From Paraburkholderia dilworthii (lineage in GTDB: Bacteria; Pseudomonadota; Gammaproteobacteria; Burkholderiales; Burkholderiaceae), in NCBI RefSeq assembly GCF_000472525.1, contig NZ_KI421431.1:8987-72986 (forward strand): a DNA stretch of 64,000 bases. Direction: 5' to 3'. The position numbers and the translations under genes are program-made. Shown one piece after another: positions 17,056 to 25,751 of this stretch; position 1 is the stretch's first letter, and every line of letters starts with the position of its first letter. Under the pieces are notes generated by a model. That model saw only the letters and a list, made by a program, of their open reading frames with translations. It was not told the DNA's origin and searched no databases.

Positions 17056-18761
17056 TCGCGTTGCACGATCTGTTGTCGACTCCGCTCGATGCAGACGCTG
17101 CCGAGGCTCCGGTATGCCGCGATCGCGGTTTGCTACTCGATCGCGCCGCATTTCGCGCACGCGTTGCGACGCTGCTGGCGGTCATTCAATCGGAAGCGGC
17201 ACAGCGCTACGCATTGTGTATCGACGATCCCTTCGATTTCGCCTGCGCGTTGTTCGCGCTGTTCGCATGCGGCAAGGAGCCGGTGATTCCCGCGAACGCG
17301 ACGCCCGGTTATCTCGCCGATCTCGCCGACGCCTACGATGTCGTGCTCACCGACGCTACGCTGCCTTCCCATACACAAGAAGATAACGCTCATACGCTGA
17401 ACGCACGCATCGACCCGCAAGCACCGCTCACGCTCTACACGTCGGGCAGCAGCGGCCGCCCCAAGCCGATCCGCAAAACGCTCGCGCAGTTCAACGCGGA
17501 AGTGCATACGCTCGAGAAGCAGTGGGGCGCTCTGATTGGCGACGCGACCATGCTTGCGAGCGTGCCGCATCATCACATCTACGGTCTGCTGTTCCGCGTG
17601 ATGTGGCCGCTGGCCGCCGGCCGCGCATTCGACCGTGAGATCAGCATCGAACCGCTGCATCTGCAAACGCAGCTTGCTCAGTGCGGCGCGGCCGCGATCG
17701 TGTCGACGCCCGCGCAGTTATCGCGCTGGCCCGCGTTGCCTGGCTTCGCCGCATTGACGCCCGCGCCGCGCGCTTTTTTTTCGTCGGGCGGTCCGCTTGC
17801 ACTCGAAGCCGCGCACGAATATGCCGCGGCTTACGGCGCCGCGCCGCTCGAAATTTATGGCAGCACGGAGACGGGCGGCATTGCATGGCGCCGCCAGGAT
17901 CAGACCGATGCGTGGCAACCGGTGACCGGCATCGAAGTGCGTCGCGACGAGGAGGGCGCGCTGAACGTGCGCTCGCCGCATCTGGACCACAGCGGCTGGC
18001 ATCGCACCGACGACAAAATCGCTTTCGACGCGCAAGGCCGCTTCCGTTTGCAAGGCCGCCTCGATCGCGTGATGAAGCTCGATGGCAAGCGCGTGTCGCT
18101 GCCGGAACTCGAAGCGCGCCTCGCGCTGCATCCGTATGTCGTGCAAGCGGCAATCGTGCCGCTCGAAGGCGGCGCGCGTGAACGCGTCGGTGCAGTAGTG
18201 GCGTTGACCGAAGCCGGCAACGAGGCATTGCGCGACGCAGGCCGCGTGCTGCTCGCGAAAACTTTGCGGCGCCACCTCGCCGATTATTTCGATGTCGTCG
18301 TTTTGCCGCGTCATTGGCGCTTTCGCCTCGCGTTGCCGTTCGACGAACGCGGCAAGCTGCCGGTGTCCGCTGTTGCCGCCGCGTTCGAGCCACGTGCGGA
18401 AGGTGTCGAAGTGCTCGCCGAAGCCCGCTGTGGCCGCAGTGGCGGCAGTGAAGACACACTGCACTACGAGTTGCGCGTGCCGCCCACACTCAAGCATTTC
18501 ACCGGCCACTTCCCCGGCTTGCCGATTCTGCCGGGGGTGGTCCAGGTCGATTGGGCGATGCGCCTTGCCGCAGAGCAACTGCCATGCGTGCGCGGGTTTG
18601 CGTCGATCGATCGATTGAAGTTCATGGCGCCGGTGCCGCCTGGCGCCGTGCTCACGCTCACGCTCGCGCACGATGCCGCGCGTCGGCGAGTGCAATTCGC
18701 ATACCGGTTGAACGAGCGCGAATGCGCGTCCGGCGTGATCGTCTATCGTGAGGGTGCGTGA
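17052..18761 (+). CDS. Aryl-acid adenylate ligase fused to a hotdog dehydratase
   Basis: A 569-aa fusion. Residues 1-440 are an ANL-family adenylating enzyme: ATP loop LYTSGSSGRPKP (128-138), YGSTETGGIAWR (269-280), TDDKIAF (319-325), and DRVMKLDGKRV (338-348) near the hinge. Residues about 465-569 are a FabA/FabZ-like dehydratase with GHFPGLPILPGV and catalytic His 486. In E. coli aryl polyene synthesis the equivalent steps are done by separate proteins, ApeH (loads the aryl starter on ACP) and ApeI (dehydratase). Start at 17052 overlaps the preceding stop (ATGA). Confidence 0.9.
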   Translation: MIALHDLLSTPLDADAAEAPVCRDRGLLLDRAAFRARVATLLAVIQSEAAQRYALCIDDPFDFACALFALFACGKEPVIPANATPGYLADLADAYDVVLTDATLPSHTQEDNAHTLNARIDPQAPLTLYTSGSSGRPKPIRKTLAQFNAEVHTLEKQWGALIGDATMLASVPHHHIYGLLFRVMWPLAAGRAFDREISIEPLHLQTQLAQCGAAAIVSTPAQLSRWPALPGFAALTPAPRAFFSSGGPLALEAAHEYAAAYGAAPLEIYGSTETGGIAWRRQDQTDAWQPVTGIEVRRDEEGALNVRSPHLDHSGWHRTDDKIAFDAQGRFRLQGRLDRVMKLDGKRVSLPELEARLALHPYVVQAAIVPLEGGARERVGAVVALTEAGNEALRDAGRVLLAKTLRRHLADYFDVVVLPRHWRFRLALPFDERGKLPVSAVAAAFEPRAEGVEVLAEARCGRSGGSEDTLHYELRVPPTLKHFTGHFPGLPILPGVVQVDWAMRLAAEQLPCVRGFASIDRLKFMAPVPPGAVLTLTLAHDAARRRVQFAYRLNERECASGVIVYREGA

Positions 18762-20485
18762 TGAGCTTCGCTCCCTGCATCGTGATCCCGATCTACAACC
18801 ATAAGGACGCCATCGGCGCGACCGTCGCGCATCTCGCGGTACACGGCTTGCCGATTTTCATCGTCGACGACGGCAGCGACGAAGCAACTCAGCAGGTGCT
18901 CGCACAACTCGCGAGCGACTACGCGGCGCAGCTCACGTTGCTGCGCCTGCCGGTCAACGGCGGCAAAGGCGCGGCCGTGATGGCGGGCCTGCGCGCCGCG
19001 CGCGAAGCCAACTACACGCACGCGTTGCAGATCGACGCCGACGGCCAGCACGACGCCAGCGACGTGCCGCGCTTCATCGAAGCGGCGCGCGCAGAGCCTG
19101 GTGCGGTGATTCTAGGCCGCCCCGTCTACGACGAGAGCGTGCCGAAAGCGCGTCTCTACGGCCGTTATCTGACGCATGTGTGGGTGTGGATCGAAACGCT
19201 CTCGCTGACCATTCGCGATTCGATGTGCGGCTTCCGTTCGTATCCGCTTACGCTCGCTTGCGATCTGATCGACAGCGTGCAACTGCCCACGCGCATGGAC
19301 TTCGACATCGAGATACTGGTGCGCCTTTATTGGCGGCGCGCCGCATTCCGCTCGATCCCGACGCGCGTCACCTATGCGAACGACGGCGTTTCGCATTTCG
19401 ACGTGCTGTGGGACAACGTGCGCATCAGCCGCAGTCATACGCGGCTCGTGTGCGGCATGCTCGTGCGTCTGCCGATGCTGCTCGCGCATAAGTTCATGCC
19501 CCGGCGCGCCACGCTCGCGAATACACGAAGCGAGCCGAACGCGCAGGACTGGTGGCGTATCGCCGAACGTGGCAGTCATCTCGGCATGTCGTTGCTCGCG
19601 CTCAGTTGCAAGCTGTTCGGCCGCCGTTTCACCGCGCTGTGGCTGCATCCGATCGTCGCTTATTTTCTGCTGACGGGACGCGCCGCGCGCGAGGCGTCGG
19701 CCAATTATTTCAGGCGTTTGTGCGAGGCCGCACCGCACGGCGATACGCCTCGTCCGGGCTGGTTCTCCGCGTATCGTCACATGCTGGCATTTGCGCAATC
19801 GGGCTTCGACAAGCTCGCTGCGTGGTCGGGGCGCGTCAACAATGCAGACGTCCAATTCGAAGATCCCTCGGCGTTCGAAGCATTGGTCGCGAGTGGCAAG
19901 GGCGCGCTCGTGATCGGCGCGCATCTCGGCAATCTGGAGATGACGCGTGCGCTCGCCGCACAGGGCGCGTATGCGAAAGTCACGGCGGTCGTCTATACGG
20001 AACATGCGCGCCGCTTCAACAGCGTGCTGGCGTCCGCGAATCGCGAGTTCACGCGGCATCTGCTCGAAGTGGCGGACTTTGGCCCCGAAACCGCGATGAT
20101 GATGCAGGAGCGCGTCGACGCCGGCGAGTTACTGGTGATCGTCGGCGACCGCGTGCCCGCGCACGAAGCCGGGCGCACCACCGAGGCGCGTTTTCTCGGC
20201 GCGACTGCACCGTTCGCTCAAGGTCCGTATGTGCTCGCGCATGCACTCGGCTGTCCCGTCTATCTGTTTTTCTGTCTGAAAGAGCGCGACGGTTATCGCC
20301 TTTATTTCGAGCCGTTCGCGGAGCGCATCGAATTGCCGCGCCGCGAACGCGCCCAGCATCTCGCGGCCTGGGCGCAGCGTTATGCGGCGCGTCTCGAACA
20401 CTACTGTCGCAAGGCACCTTACCAATGGTTCAATTTCTTCGATTTCTGGGCTCGCCCCAAGCGAGGCGCGAATGGCCGAACATGA
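18761..20485 (+). CDS. Glycosyltransferase family 2 fused to a LpxL-like acyltransferase (ApeJ-like)
   Basis: A 574-aa bifunctional protein. Residues 1-230 are a GT2 domain of the dolichyl-phosphate mannosyltransferase type (PIYNHKDAIGATV, IVDDGSDE, nucleotide-sugar motif DAD at 92-94 in QIDADGQHD). Residues about 275-574 are a lipid A biosynthesis acyltransferase-like domain with the H(X4)E catalytic motif HLGNLE at 388-393. Such fusions occur in aryl polyene clusters and are thought to build or acylate the glycolipid carrier of the polyene. ATG 18761 overlaps the previous TGA by one base; the stop overlaps the next start by 14 bases. Confidence 0.88.
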   Translation: MSFAPCIVIPIYNHKDAIGATVAHLAVHGLPIFIVDDGSDEATQQVLAQLASDYAAQLTLLRLPVNGGKGAAVMAGLRAAREANYTHALQIDADGQHDASDVPRFIEAARAEPGAVILGRPVYDESVPKARLYGRYLTHVWVWIETLSLTIRDSMCGFRSYPLTLACDLIDSVQLPTRMDFDIEILVRLYWRRAAFRSIPTRVTYANDGVSHFDVLWDNVRISRSHTRLVCGMLVRLPMLLAHKFMPRRATLANTRSEPNAQDWWRIAERGSHLGMSLLALSCKLFGRRFTALWLHPIVAYFLLTGRAAREASANYFRRLCEAAPHGDTPRPGWFSAYRHMLAFAQSGFDKLAAWSGRVNNADVQFEDPSAFEALVASGKGALVIGAHLGNLEMTRALAAQGAYAKVTAVVYTEHARRFNSVLASANREFTRHLLEVADFGPETAMMMQERVDAGELLVIVGDRVPAHEAGRTTEARFLGATAPFAQGPYVLAHALGCPVYLFFCLKERDGYRLYFEPFAERIELPRRERAQHLAAWAQRYAARLEHYCRKAPYQWFNFFDFWARPKRGANGRT

Positions 20486-22085
20486 TCTGATCGACACGCC
20501 GGATGCCGGCGTGCATGCGGCTTCCCATCGCGGCAGCAATGCGGCTCAAGTGGTGATTGGCGGGCGCAAGCTGAGCATCGAGGAGGTGGTTGCGATTGCC
20601 CAGCATCGCGCGCCGGTTGCGTTGAACGCGGACCCCGCATGGCGCGCCCGTATTCAACGCGGCGCGGATTTTCTGCGCCGGCACCTGGCCGCCGGTGCGA
20701 CGGTCTACGGCGTCAACACGGGTTACGGCGATGCCTGCGTGGTCGACGTACCGATGGAGCTCGTCGAAGCCTTGCCGCTGCAACTCACGCGTTATCACGG
20801 CTGCGGCATGGGCCAGTATCTCGACGACGCGCAGACGCTCGCCGTCATCGCCGCGCGTCTGAACTCGCTCGCGTATGGTTTTTCCGGCGTGCGCCCGGTG
20901 CTGCTCGAACGCCTCGCGGACCTCGTCAATCATCGTGTGTTGCCGCGTATTCCCGCCGAGGGTTCGGTCGGCGCGAGCGGCGATCTGACGCCGCTCTCGT
21001 ATGTTGCCGCAGCACTCGCGGGCGAACGCGAAGTCATGTTCGAAGGACATCTGCGTGACGTGCGCGACGTATGGAGCGAACTCGGGCAAACGCCGCTTAC
21101 GCTCGCACCGAAAGAAGGCCTTGCGTTGATGAACGGCACGGCGGTGATGACGGGCCTCGCATGTCTCGCGTTCGCTCGCGCGGATCATCTGACGCGGCTC
21201 ACCGCGCGCCTGACCGCGCTTTGCACCGTCGCCCTCGACGGCCGCGCCGCGCATTTCGACGCGACGCTCTCCGAGGTGAAGCCGCACGCCGGCCAGGCGC
21301 AAGCCGCCGCATGGATTCGCGAGGATCTGCAAGGCCGCGACGATACGCCGGGCCACCGCTTGCAGGATCGCTATTCGATTCGCTGTGCACCGCATGTGAT
21401 CGGCGTGGCGCGCGATGCGCTGAGCTGGGTGCGCCGCGACATCGAAAACGAATTGAACAGCGCGAACGACAACCCGCTGATCGACCCGGATAACGAGCGT
21501 GTACTGCACGGCGGCAACTTCTACGGCGGTCATATTGCGTTCGCGATGGACTCGCTGAAGGTCGCCGTCGCCAATCTCGCCGACCTGATGGACCGGCAAC
21601 TTGCGCTTCTGGTCGACGTGAACTTCAACAATGGCTTGCCGCGCAATCTGACGGGCGCTGCATCCGCGCGTGCCGCGATCAATCATGGCTTCAAGGCCGT
21701 GCAGATTTCGTCGTCCGCGTGGACGGCTGAAGCGCTGAAGAACACCATGCCCGCCAGCGTGTTCTCGCGCTCCACCGAGGCGCACAATCAGGACAAGGTC
21801 AGCATGGGCACCATCGCTGCGCGCGACTGTTTGCGCGTGCTGGAGTTGACCGAGCAGGTGGCCGCCGCGCATACGCTTGCCACGGTGCAGGCTGCGCGGT
21901 TGCGCTTGAGAATCGACACCGCGACGCCGGTTCCCGCGCCGTTGCAAACGTTCATGGAAAGCGTGGGCGCGCAATCGCCTTTCGTCGACGAAGACCGCGC
22001 GCTCGAACACGATCTGCGTGCACTGACCGCGCGCATCGCCGCATGCGAGTTGCTGCAAGACTATCGCGGAGGACCGCAAGCATGA
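20472..22085 (+). CDS. HAL/PAL/TAL family aromatic amino acid ammonia-lyase
   Basis: A 537-aa MIO-dependent lyase. The Ala168-Ser169-Gly170 triad in EGSVGASGDLTPLSY makes the MIO cofactor; the catalytic Tyr is in VYGVNTGYG (79). The substrate-selectivity pair, SH in histidine and HL or FL in tyrosine/phenylalanine lyases, reads Tyr108-His109 (LTRYHGCG), so substrate is uncertain. The catalytic NENDNP-like region is present as NSANDNPLI. Embedded in the polyene operon, it probably releases a cinnamate-type acid as polyene starter rather than serving histidine degradation: no hut genes are nearby. Overlaps both neighbours. Confidence 0.9.
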   Translation: MAEHDLIDTPDAGVHAASHRGSNAAQVVIGGRKLSIEEVVAIAQHRAPVALNADPAWRARIQRGADFLRRHLAAGATVYGVNTGYGDACVVDVPMELVEALPLQLTRYHGCGMGQYLDDAQTLAVIAARLNSLAYGFSGVRPVLLERLADLVNHRVLPRIPAEGSVGASGDLTPLSYVAAALAGEREVMFEGHLRDVRDVWSELGQTPLTLAPKEGLALMNGTAVMTGLACLAFARADHLTRLTARLTALCTVALDGRAAHFDATLSEVKPHAGQAQAAAWIREDLQGRDDTPGHRLQDRYSIRCAPHVIGVARDALSWVRRDIENELNSANDNPLIDPDNERVLHGGNFYGGHIAFAMDSLKVAVANLADLMDRQLALLVDVNFNNGLPRNLTGAASARAAINHGFKAVQISSSAWTAEALKNTMPASVFSRSTEAHNQDKVSMGTIAARDCLRVLELTEQVAAAHTLATVQAARLRLRIDTATPVPAPLQTFMESVGAQSPFVDEDRALEHDLRALTARIAACELLQDYRGGPQA

Positions 22086-22519
22086 ACATGAGCGGAAGCC
22101 GCAATGTGTTGAACGCGAGTGCAATGGTCGAAGTGCCGTTCCACGACGTCGATGCGATGAACGTGTGCTGGCACGGCCATTATCTGAAGTACTTCGAGAT
22201 TGGCCGCGCGGCGCTATTGCGCGCGTTCGACTACGACTACCGCGAGATGCAGGCGTCGGGTTATCTCTGGCCGATCGTCGAAGCGCATCTCAAGTACGTT
22301 CGTCCGGCTACATACGGTCAGGAGCTCGACGTGCGCACGCAACTGCTCGAACACGAAAACCGCTTGAAAATAGGCTATGAAATCGTCGATTGCGCATCGG
22401 GCACGCGGCTCACCAAGGGCTATACGATCCAGGTGGCCGTCGATGCCGCCACGCGGGAGTTGCAGTTCGTGTCGCCGCCGGTCGTCTTCGAGAAACTGGA
22501 GCGGGTATGGGGACGATGA
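22082..22519 (+). CDS. Hotdog-fold acyl thioesterase (ApeK-like)
   Basis: A 145-aa 4-hydroxybenzoyl-CoA thioesterase-type protein. The active-site loop EVPFHDVDAMNVCWHGHYLKYFE has the catalytic Asp (D in FHDVDAMN) and the helix start HGHYLKYFE, and the strand YLWPIVEAHLKYVRPA follows. It should hydrolyse or edit acyl-ACP/CoA intermediates of the pathway. The ATG overlaps the ammonia-lyase stop (ATGA), and its end overlaps the LolA-like gene by a few bases. Confidence 0.88.
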   Translation: MNMSGSRNVLNASAMVEVPFHDVDAMNVCWHGHYLKYFEIGRAALLRAFDYDYREMQASGYLWPIVEAHLKYVRPATYGQELDVRTQLLEHENRLKIGYEIVDCASGTRLTKGYTIQVAVDAATRELQFVSPPVVFEKLERVWGR

Positions 22520-23262
22520 ATCCTCGCGCGCGTCTGTCGAACGTGCTGCGTGCATTTGCGGTCGCGACTGCGCTGAACGTCGCGATAGGGCCGGCGTACG
22601 CGGCGTCAACGACGGCAACGGCAACCGCAACCGCAACTGGTTCGGCGGCGCAAGCACCACAGTCGGCAACAAAAAAAGCAGTAGAAGCGGGGTCAACAGA
22701 CGGCAACCCCGCGCTCGTTTCGCAGATCGCCTCGCACCTGGCTCAGGCCAAAGGCGTGCGCGCGCAATTCACGCAAACGCAGACGCTCGCCGCGATGAAG
22801 CAGCCGCTCGTCAGTACCGGTTCCTTGCTGTTCCTGCGTGAGCGCGGCGTGATCTGGCACATCGACACGCCGTACAAAGCCACTTACGTGATCACCGATG
22901 CTGGCGTCGCCGAGCTGAACGCCAACGGTCAGCGCGTCACGGCGCACAGTGCGCAAGGCACGCGCGGCGTCGCGCAGGTCTCGAAGATGATGCGTGCGAT
23001 GCTCGGCGGCGATCTGTCCGCCCTCTATTCGCAGTTCGACGTGCAGGCCGAGGGCAGCGCCGCGCACTGGCGCATGCAACTCACGCCGAACCAGCCGCAG
23101 ATCGCGCAGTCGATCAAAGGTTTGCAGATGACCGGCGGCGATTATCTGCAGAGCTTGCGCATTGCCCTCGCCAACGGCGATACGACGCAGCTCGAGTTCA
23201 GCAAAAGCGAGGCGGTGAGTGAACCGGCCGCGACCGAACGCAGCTTGCTCGGGGCGCCCTGA
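22507..23262 (+). CDS. LolA-like periplasmic carrier protein (ApeL-like)
   Basis: A 251-aa exported protein. A signal peptide (RLSNVLRAFAVATALNVAIG...YA) precedes a low-complexity Thr/Ala tract and then a LolA-type domain (LAQAKGVRAQFTQTQTL, GSLLFLRERGVIWHIDTPY, GLQMTGGDYLQSLRI). LolA folds carry hydrophobic cargo across the periplasm; here the likely cargo is the aryl polyene lipid rather than lipoproteins. Start ambiguous: ATG 22507 has GGAG five bases upstream, ATG 22516 overlaps the previous stop (ATGA). Its stop overlaps the exporter start by one base. Confidence 0.86.
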   Translation: MGTMNPRARLSNVLRAFAVATALNVAIGPAYAASTTATATATATGSAAQAPQSATKKAVEAGSTDGNPALVSQIASHLAQAKGVRAQFTQTQTLAAMKQPLVSTGSLLFLRERGVIWHIDTPYKATYVITDAGVAELNANGQRVTAHSAQGTRGVAQVSKMMRAMLGGDLSALYSQFDVQAEGSAAHWRMQLTPNQPQIAQSIKGLQMTGGDYLQSLRIALANGDTTQLEFSKSEAVSEPAATERSLLGAP

Positions 23263-25751
23263 TGGAGTTGCTGCAACACACGTCCGAGAAAAAAGCATGG
23301 GGCATACGCGCCGCGTGGCTGCTGCTCGCGCTCGTCGCGGCGCTGTATTGCGGCTGGCGTTTTGCCGGACCGTCGCCGTTGCAAACCAATCTGCTCGCGC
23401 TGCTGCCCGCGACCGAAGCGGACCCCGTCGCCGAAAAAGCTGTTGATACGCTTGCTAGCGCGCTGGGGGACCGCACGGTTTTCCTGGTGACCAGTCGCGA
23501 CGACGCACACGCGAAAGCGGCGGCGAAGCAACTCGGCGCGTCGCTGCAAAAGAGCGGTGCGTTCACTTCGGTGACGGCGGAATTGCCGCCGTTCGATCTA
23601 TCGCAGATCGCGTCGCTGTATATGCCATATCGCTTCGGTTTGCTGACGGCTGCCGACCGCGCTGTCATTGCCGGCAATAAGGCGTCGGATTCCGCGTCAA
23701 ACTCCGCGTTACATGACGCGCTTGCCCAGCACATCTACAGCCCATTGCGCGGCGGGCTCACCACGTCGCTCGCCGACGATCCCTTCGGCTGGCTCGAACA
23801 TTGGCTCGGCAATCTGCCGCTTGCGACATCGAAGCTTGAACTCGAAGATGGGCTGTTGGTATCGCATCAGGACGCGCATCGAGGCAACGCAACGAGCGTA
23901 CTGATCGCCGCGACTCTACCGGGCTCGGCCTACGAAACAAAGACACAGCAAGCAGTACTCGCGGCGCTCACGCAAGGCGAAAGCGCGTTGAAGCAGGCAT
24001 TCCCCGACGTATCCGTCGCGCGAACCGGCGCCGTGTTCTACGCAGAATCGGCGCGCAGCGCATCGGAACGCGAAGTGCATCTGATCGGCGTCGCATCGCT
24101 CGTCGGCATCGCGTTGTTGATGATGTGGGTGTTCCGTTCGCCGCGTCTGCTATTGCTTGGTTTCGTCTCAACAGCCCTCGGCATTGTCTGCGCACTCGCC
24201 GTGACGTTGCTTGTATTCGGCAAGCTGCATTTGCTGACGCTCGTGTTCGGCGCGAGCCTGATCGGCGAAGCGGTCGATTATTCGATCCAGTATTTCGTCG
24301 TCTATCTCGGCGCCGGGCGCGATTGGGATGCACGGCGAGGCGCGCGTGCCGTGCGTCCCGCGTTGAGTGTTGCGCTTGCCACGAGCCTGCTCGGCTACGC
24401 GATTCTCACATGGGTACCTTTCCCCGCGCTCAAGCAGATCGCGTGCTTTGCGATGGCGGGCATCGTGACGGCTTTCGCCTCGGTGATGTGGCTATTGCCC
24501 GCGTTGCTGCCCCACGCGCCGAAGCACAGCCCGCGGCGACTTTTCGAGCGCGCGGCGCGTTTGCTCAGTGCATGGCATCGCGCGATCGGCGGCAGGCGTG
24601 CATGGTTCGTCGCGGCGCTGCTGCTGGTCGTCGCAATTCCCGGCTGGTTGCGTCTCACGAGCGACGACGATATTCATCTGCTGATCCAGCGCGACCCTTC
24701 GCTCGTCGCGCAAGAGGATAAGGTGCGCGAGGCCGTGGGCGTCGATAACAGCGCGCAGTTTTTTGTCGTGCGCGGCGAAACGCCCGAGGTCGTATTGCAG
24801 CGGGCCGAAGCGCTCGGCGCAAAACTCGACGCACTGAACGGCACGCCGGACAAGGTGGGCGGTTATCAGTCGGTCGCGCAATTCGTGCCGTCGGCGCAGC
24901 AGCAGAATGAAGACCGCGCGTTGCTCGCACAGCATGTGTTCGACGATAAGGCTGCATTGCGCAGCACGCTGCTGCAAGCCGGCTTCAAGGACGAAGTCGC
25001 CGACGCGTGGATCGCCGCGCAAGCGAAACCGCAAGCGCTTCTTACCGTCGATCAATGGCTCGCCGTGCCGTGGTCGCAACCGTACCGGCATCTGTGGCTC
25101 GGCCAGGTCGATGCAGCGACGAAACCTTATGCCGCCGTCGTGATTCCGCAAGGCGTGACGCCGCGCAACGAGCCTGCATTGATCGCGACCGCACGCGCAT
25201 TGCCCGGCGTCGCTTTCGTCGACAAGGCTGCGAGCGTGTCGAAGCTGTTCGGCGCGTATCGCGTGGATAGCGGCCGGTGGCTCGGCGGCGCGCTGACACT
25301 GGTGCTGATTCTGCTTGTCGTGCGATACGCCGCGCAGCGACTGCCCTCGGGCGATGCGGCGAAGGACCAGCCGTTGCAACACCGCGTGCGCGGCGGCATC
25401 GCCGTGACGCTGCCCGTGCTGCTCGCCGTGGGCGTCACGCTCGCGGTATTCGGCTACGCGCGCGTGCCGCTCAATCTGTTCAACTGGCTCGCGCTGATGC
25501 TGGTGCTCGGCGTCGGCGCAAATTACGCGGTGTTTCTGCGCGAAGGTTGTCTGCGCGCCGACGCGGATCTCGGCGCGGTGTGGACAGGTGTACTGCTGTC
25601 GGCGGCCACTACGCTGCTGTCGTTCGGCATGCTCGGCATGAGCGCAATGCCCGCGCTGAAGAGTTTTGGCGTGACGCTCGCGCTCGGCATCGCCGTGTCT
25701 GTGCTGCTCGCGCCGATCGGCATGCCATCGGAATCCAGGAGGGTCGCATGA
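23262..25751 (+). CDS. MMPL/RND-superfamily lipid exporter (ApeM-like)
   Basis: An 829-aa inner-membrane protein with the two-fold RND layout: one helix (18-36), a large periplasmic domain, a block of five or six helices (about 275-430, with the ASLIGEAVDYSIQYF segment), a further helix (about 450-465), a second periplasmic domain, and a final helix block (from about 675, with VLGVGANYAVFLREG). It resembles the MMPL exporters that move hopanoids and polyene lipids. Together with the LolA-like protein it should extract the product from the inner membrane. It overlaps both neighbours by 1-4 bases. Confidence 0.88.
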   Translation: MELLQHTSEKKAWGIRAAWLLLALVAALYCGWRFAGPSPLQTNLLALLPATEADPVAEKAVDTLASALGDRTVFLVTSRDDAHAKAAAKQLGASLQKSGAFTSVTAELPPFDLSQIASLYMPYRFGLLTAADRAVIAGNKASDSASNSALHDALAQHIYSPLRGGLTTSLADDPFGWLEHWLGNLPLATSKLELEDGLLVSHQDAHRGNATSVLIAATLPGSAYETKTQQAVLAALTQGESALKQAFPDVSVARTGAVFYAESARSASEREVHLIGVASLVGIALLMMWVFRSPRLLLLGFVSTALGIVCALAVTLLVFGKLHLLTLVFGASLIGEAVDYSIQYFVVYLGAGRDWDARRGARAVRPALSVALATSLLGYAILTWVPFPALKQIACFAMAGIVTAFASVMWLLPALLPHAPKHSPRRLFERAARLLSAWHRAIGGRRAWFVAALLLVVAIPGWLRLTSDDDIHLLIQRDPSLVAQEDKVREAVGVDNSAQFFVVRGETPEVVLQRAEALGAKLDALNGTPDKVGGYQSVAQFVPSAQQQNEDRALLAQHVFDDKAALRSTLLQAGFKDEVADAWIAAQAKPQALLTVDQWLAVPWSQPYRHLWLGQVDAATKPYAAVVIPQGVTPRNEPALIATARALPGVAFVDKAASVSKLFGAYRVDSGRWLGGALTLVLILLVVRYAAQRLPSGDAAKDQPLQHRVRGGIAVTLPVLLAVGVTLAVFGYARVPLNLFNWLALMLVLGVGANYAVFLREGCLRADADLGAVWTGVLLSAATTLLSFGMLGMSAMPALKSFGVTLALGIAVSVLLAPIGMPSESRRVA

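Noticed and set aside
20430..22124. Long minus-strand frame (564 aa) opposite the ammonia-lyase
   Set aside because: It is the codon-biased shadow of a real gene; Arg/His-rich composition and no family features or ribosome site.
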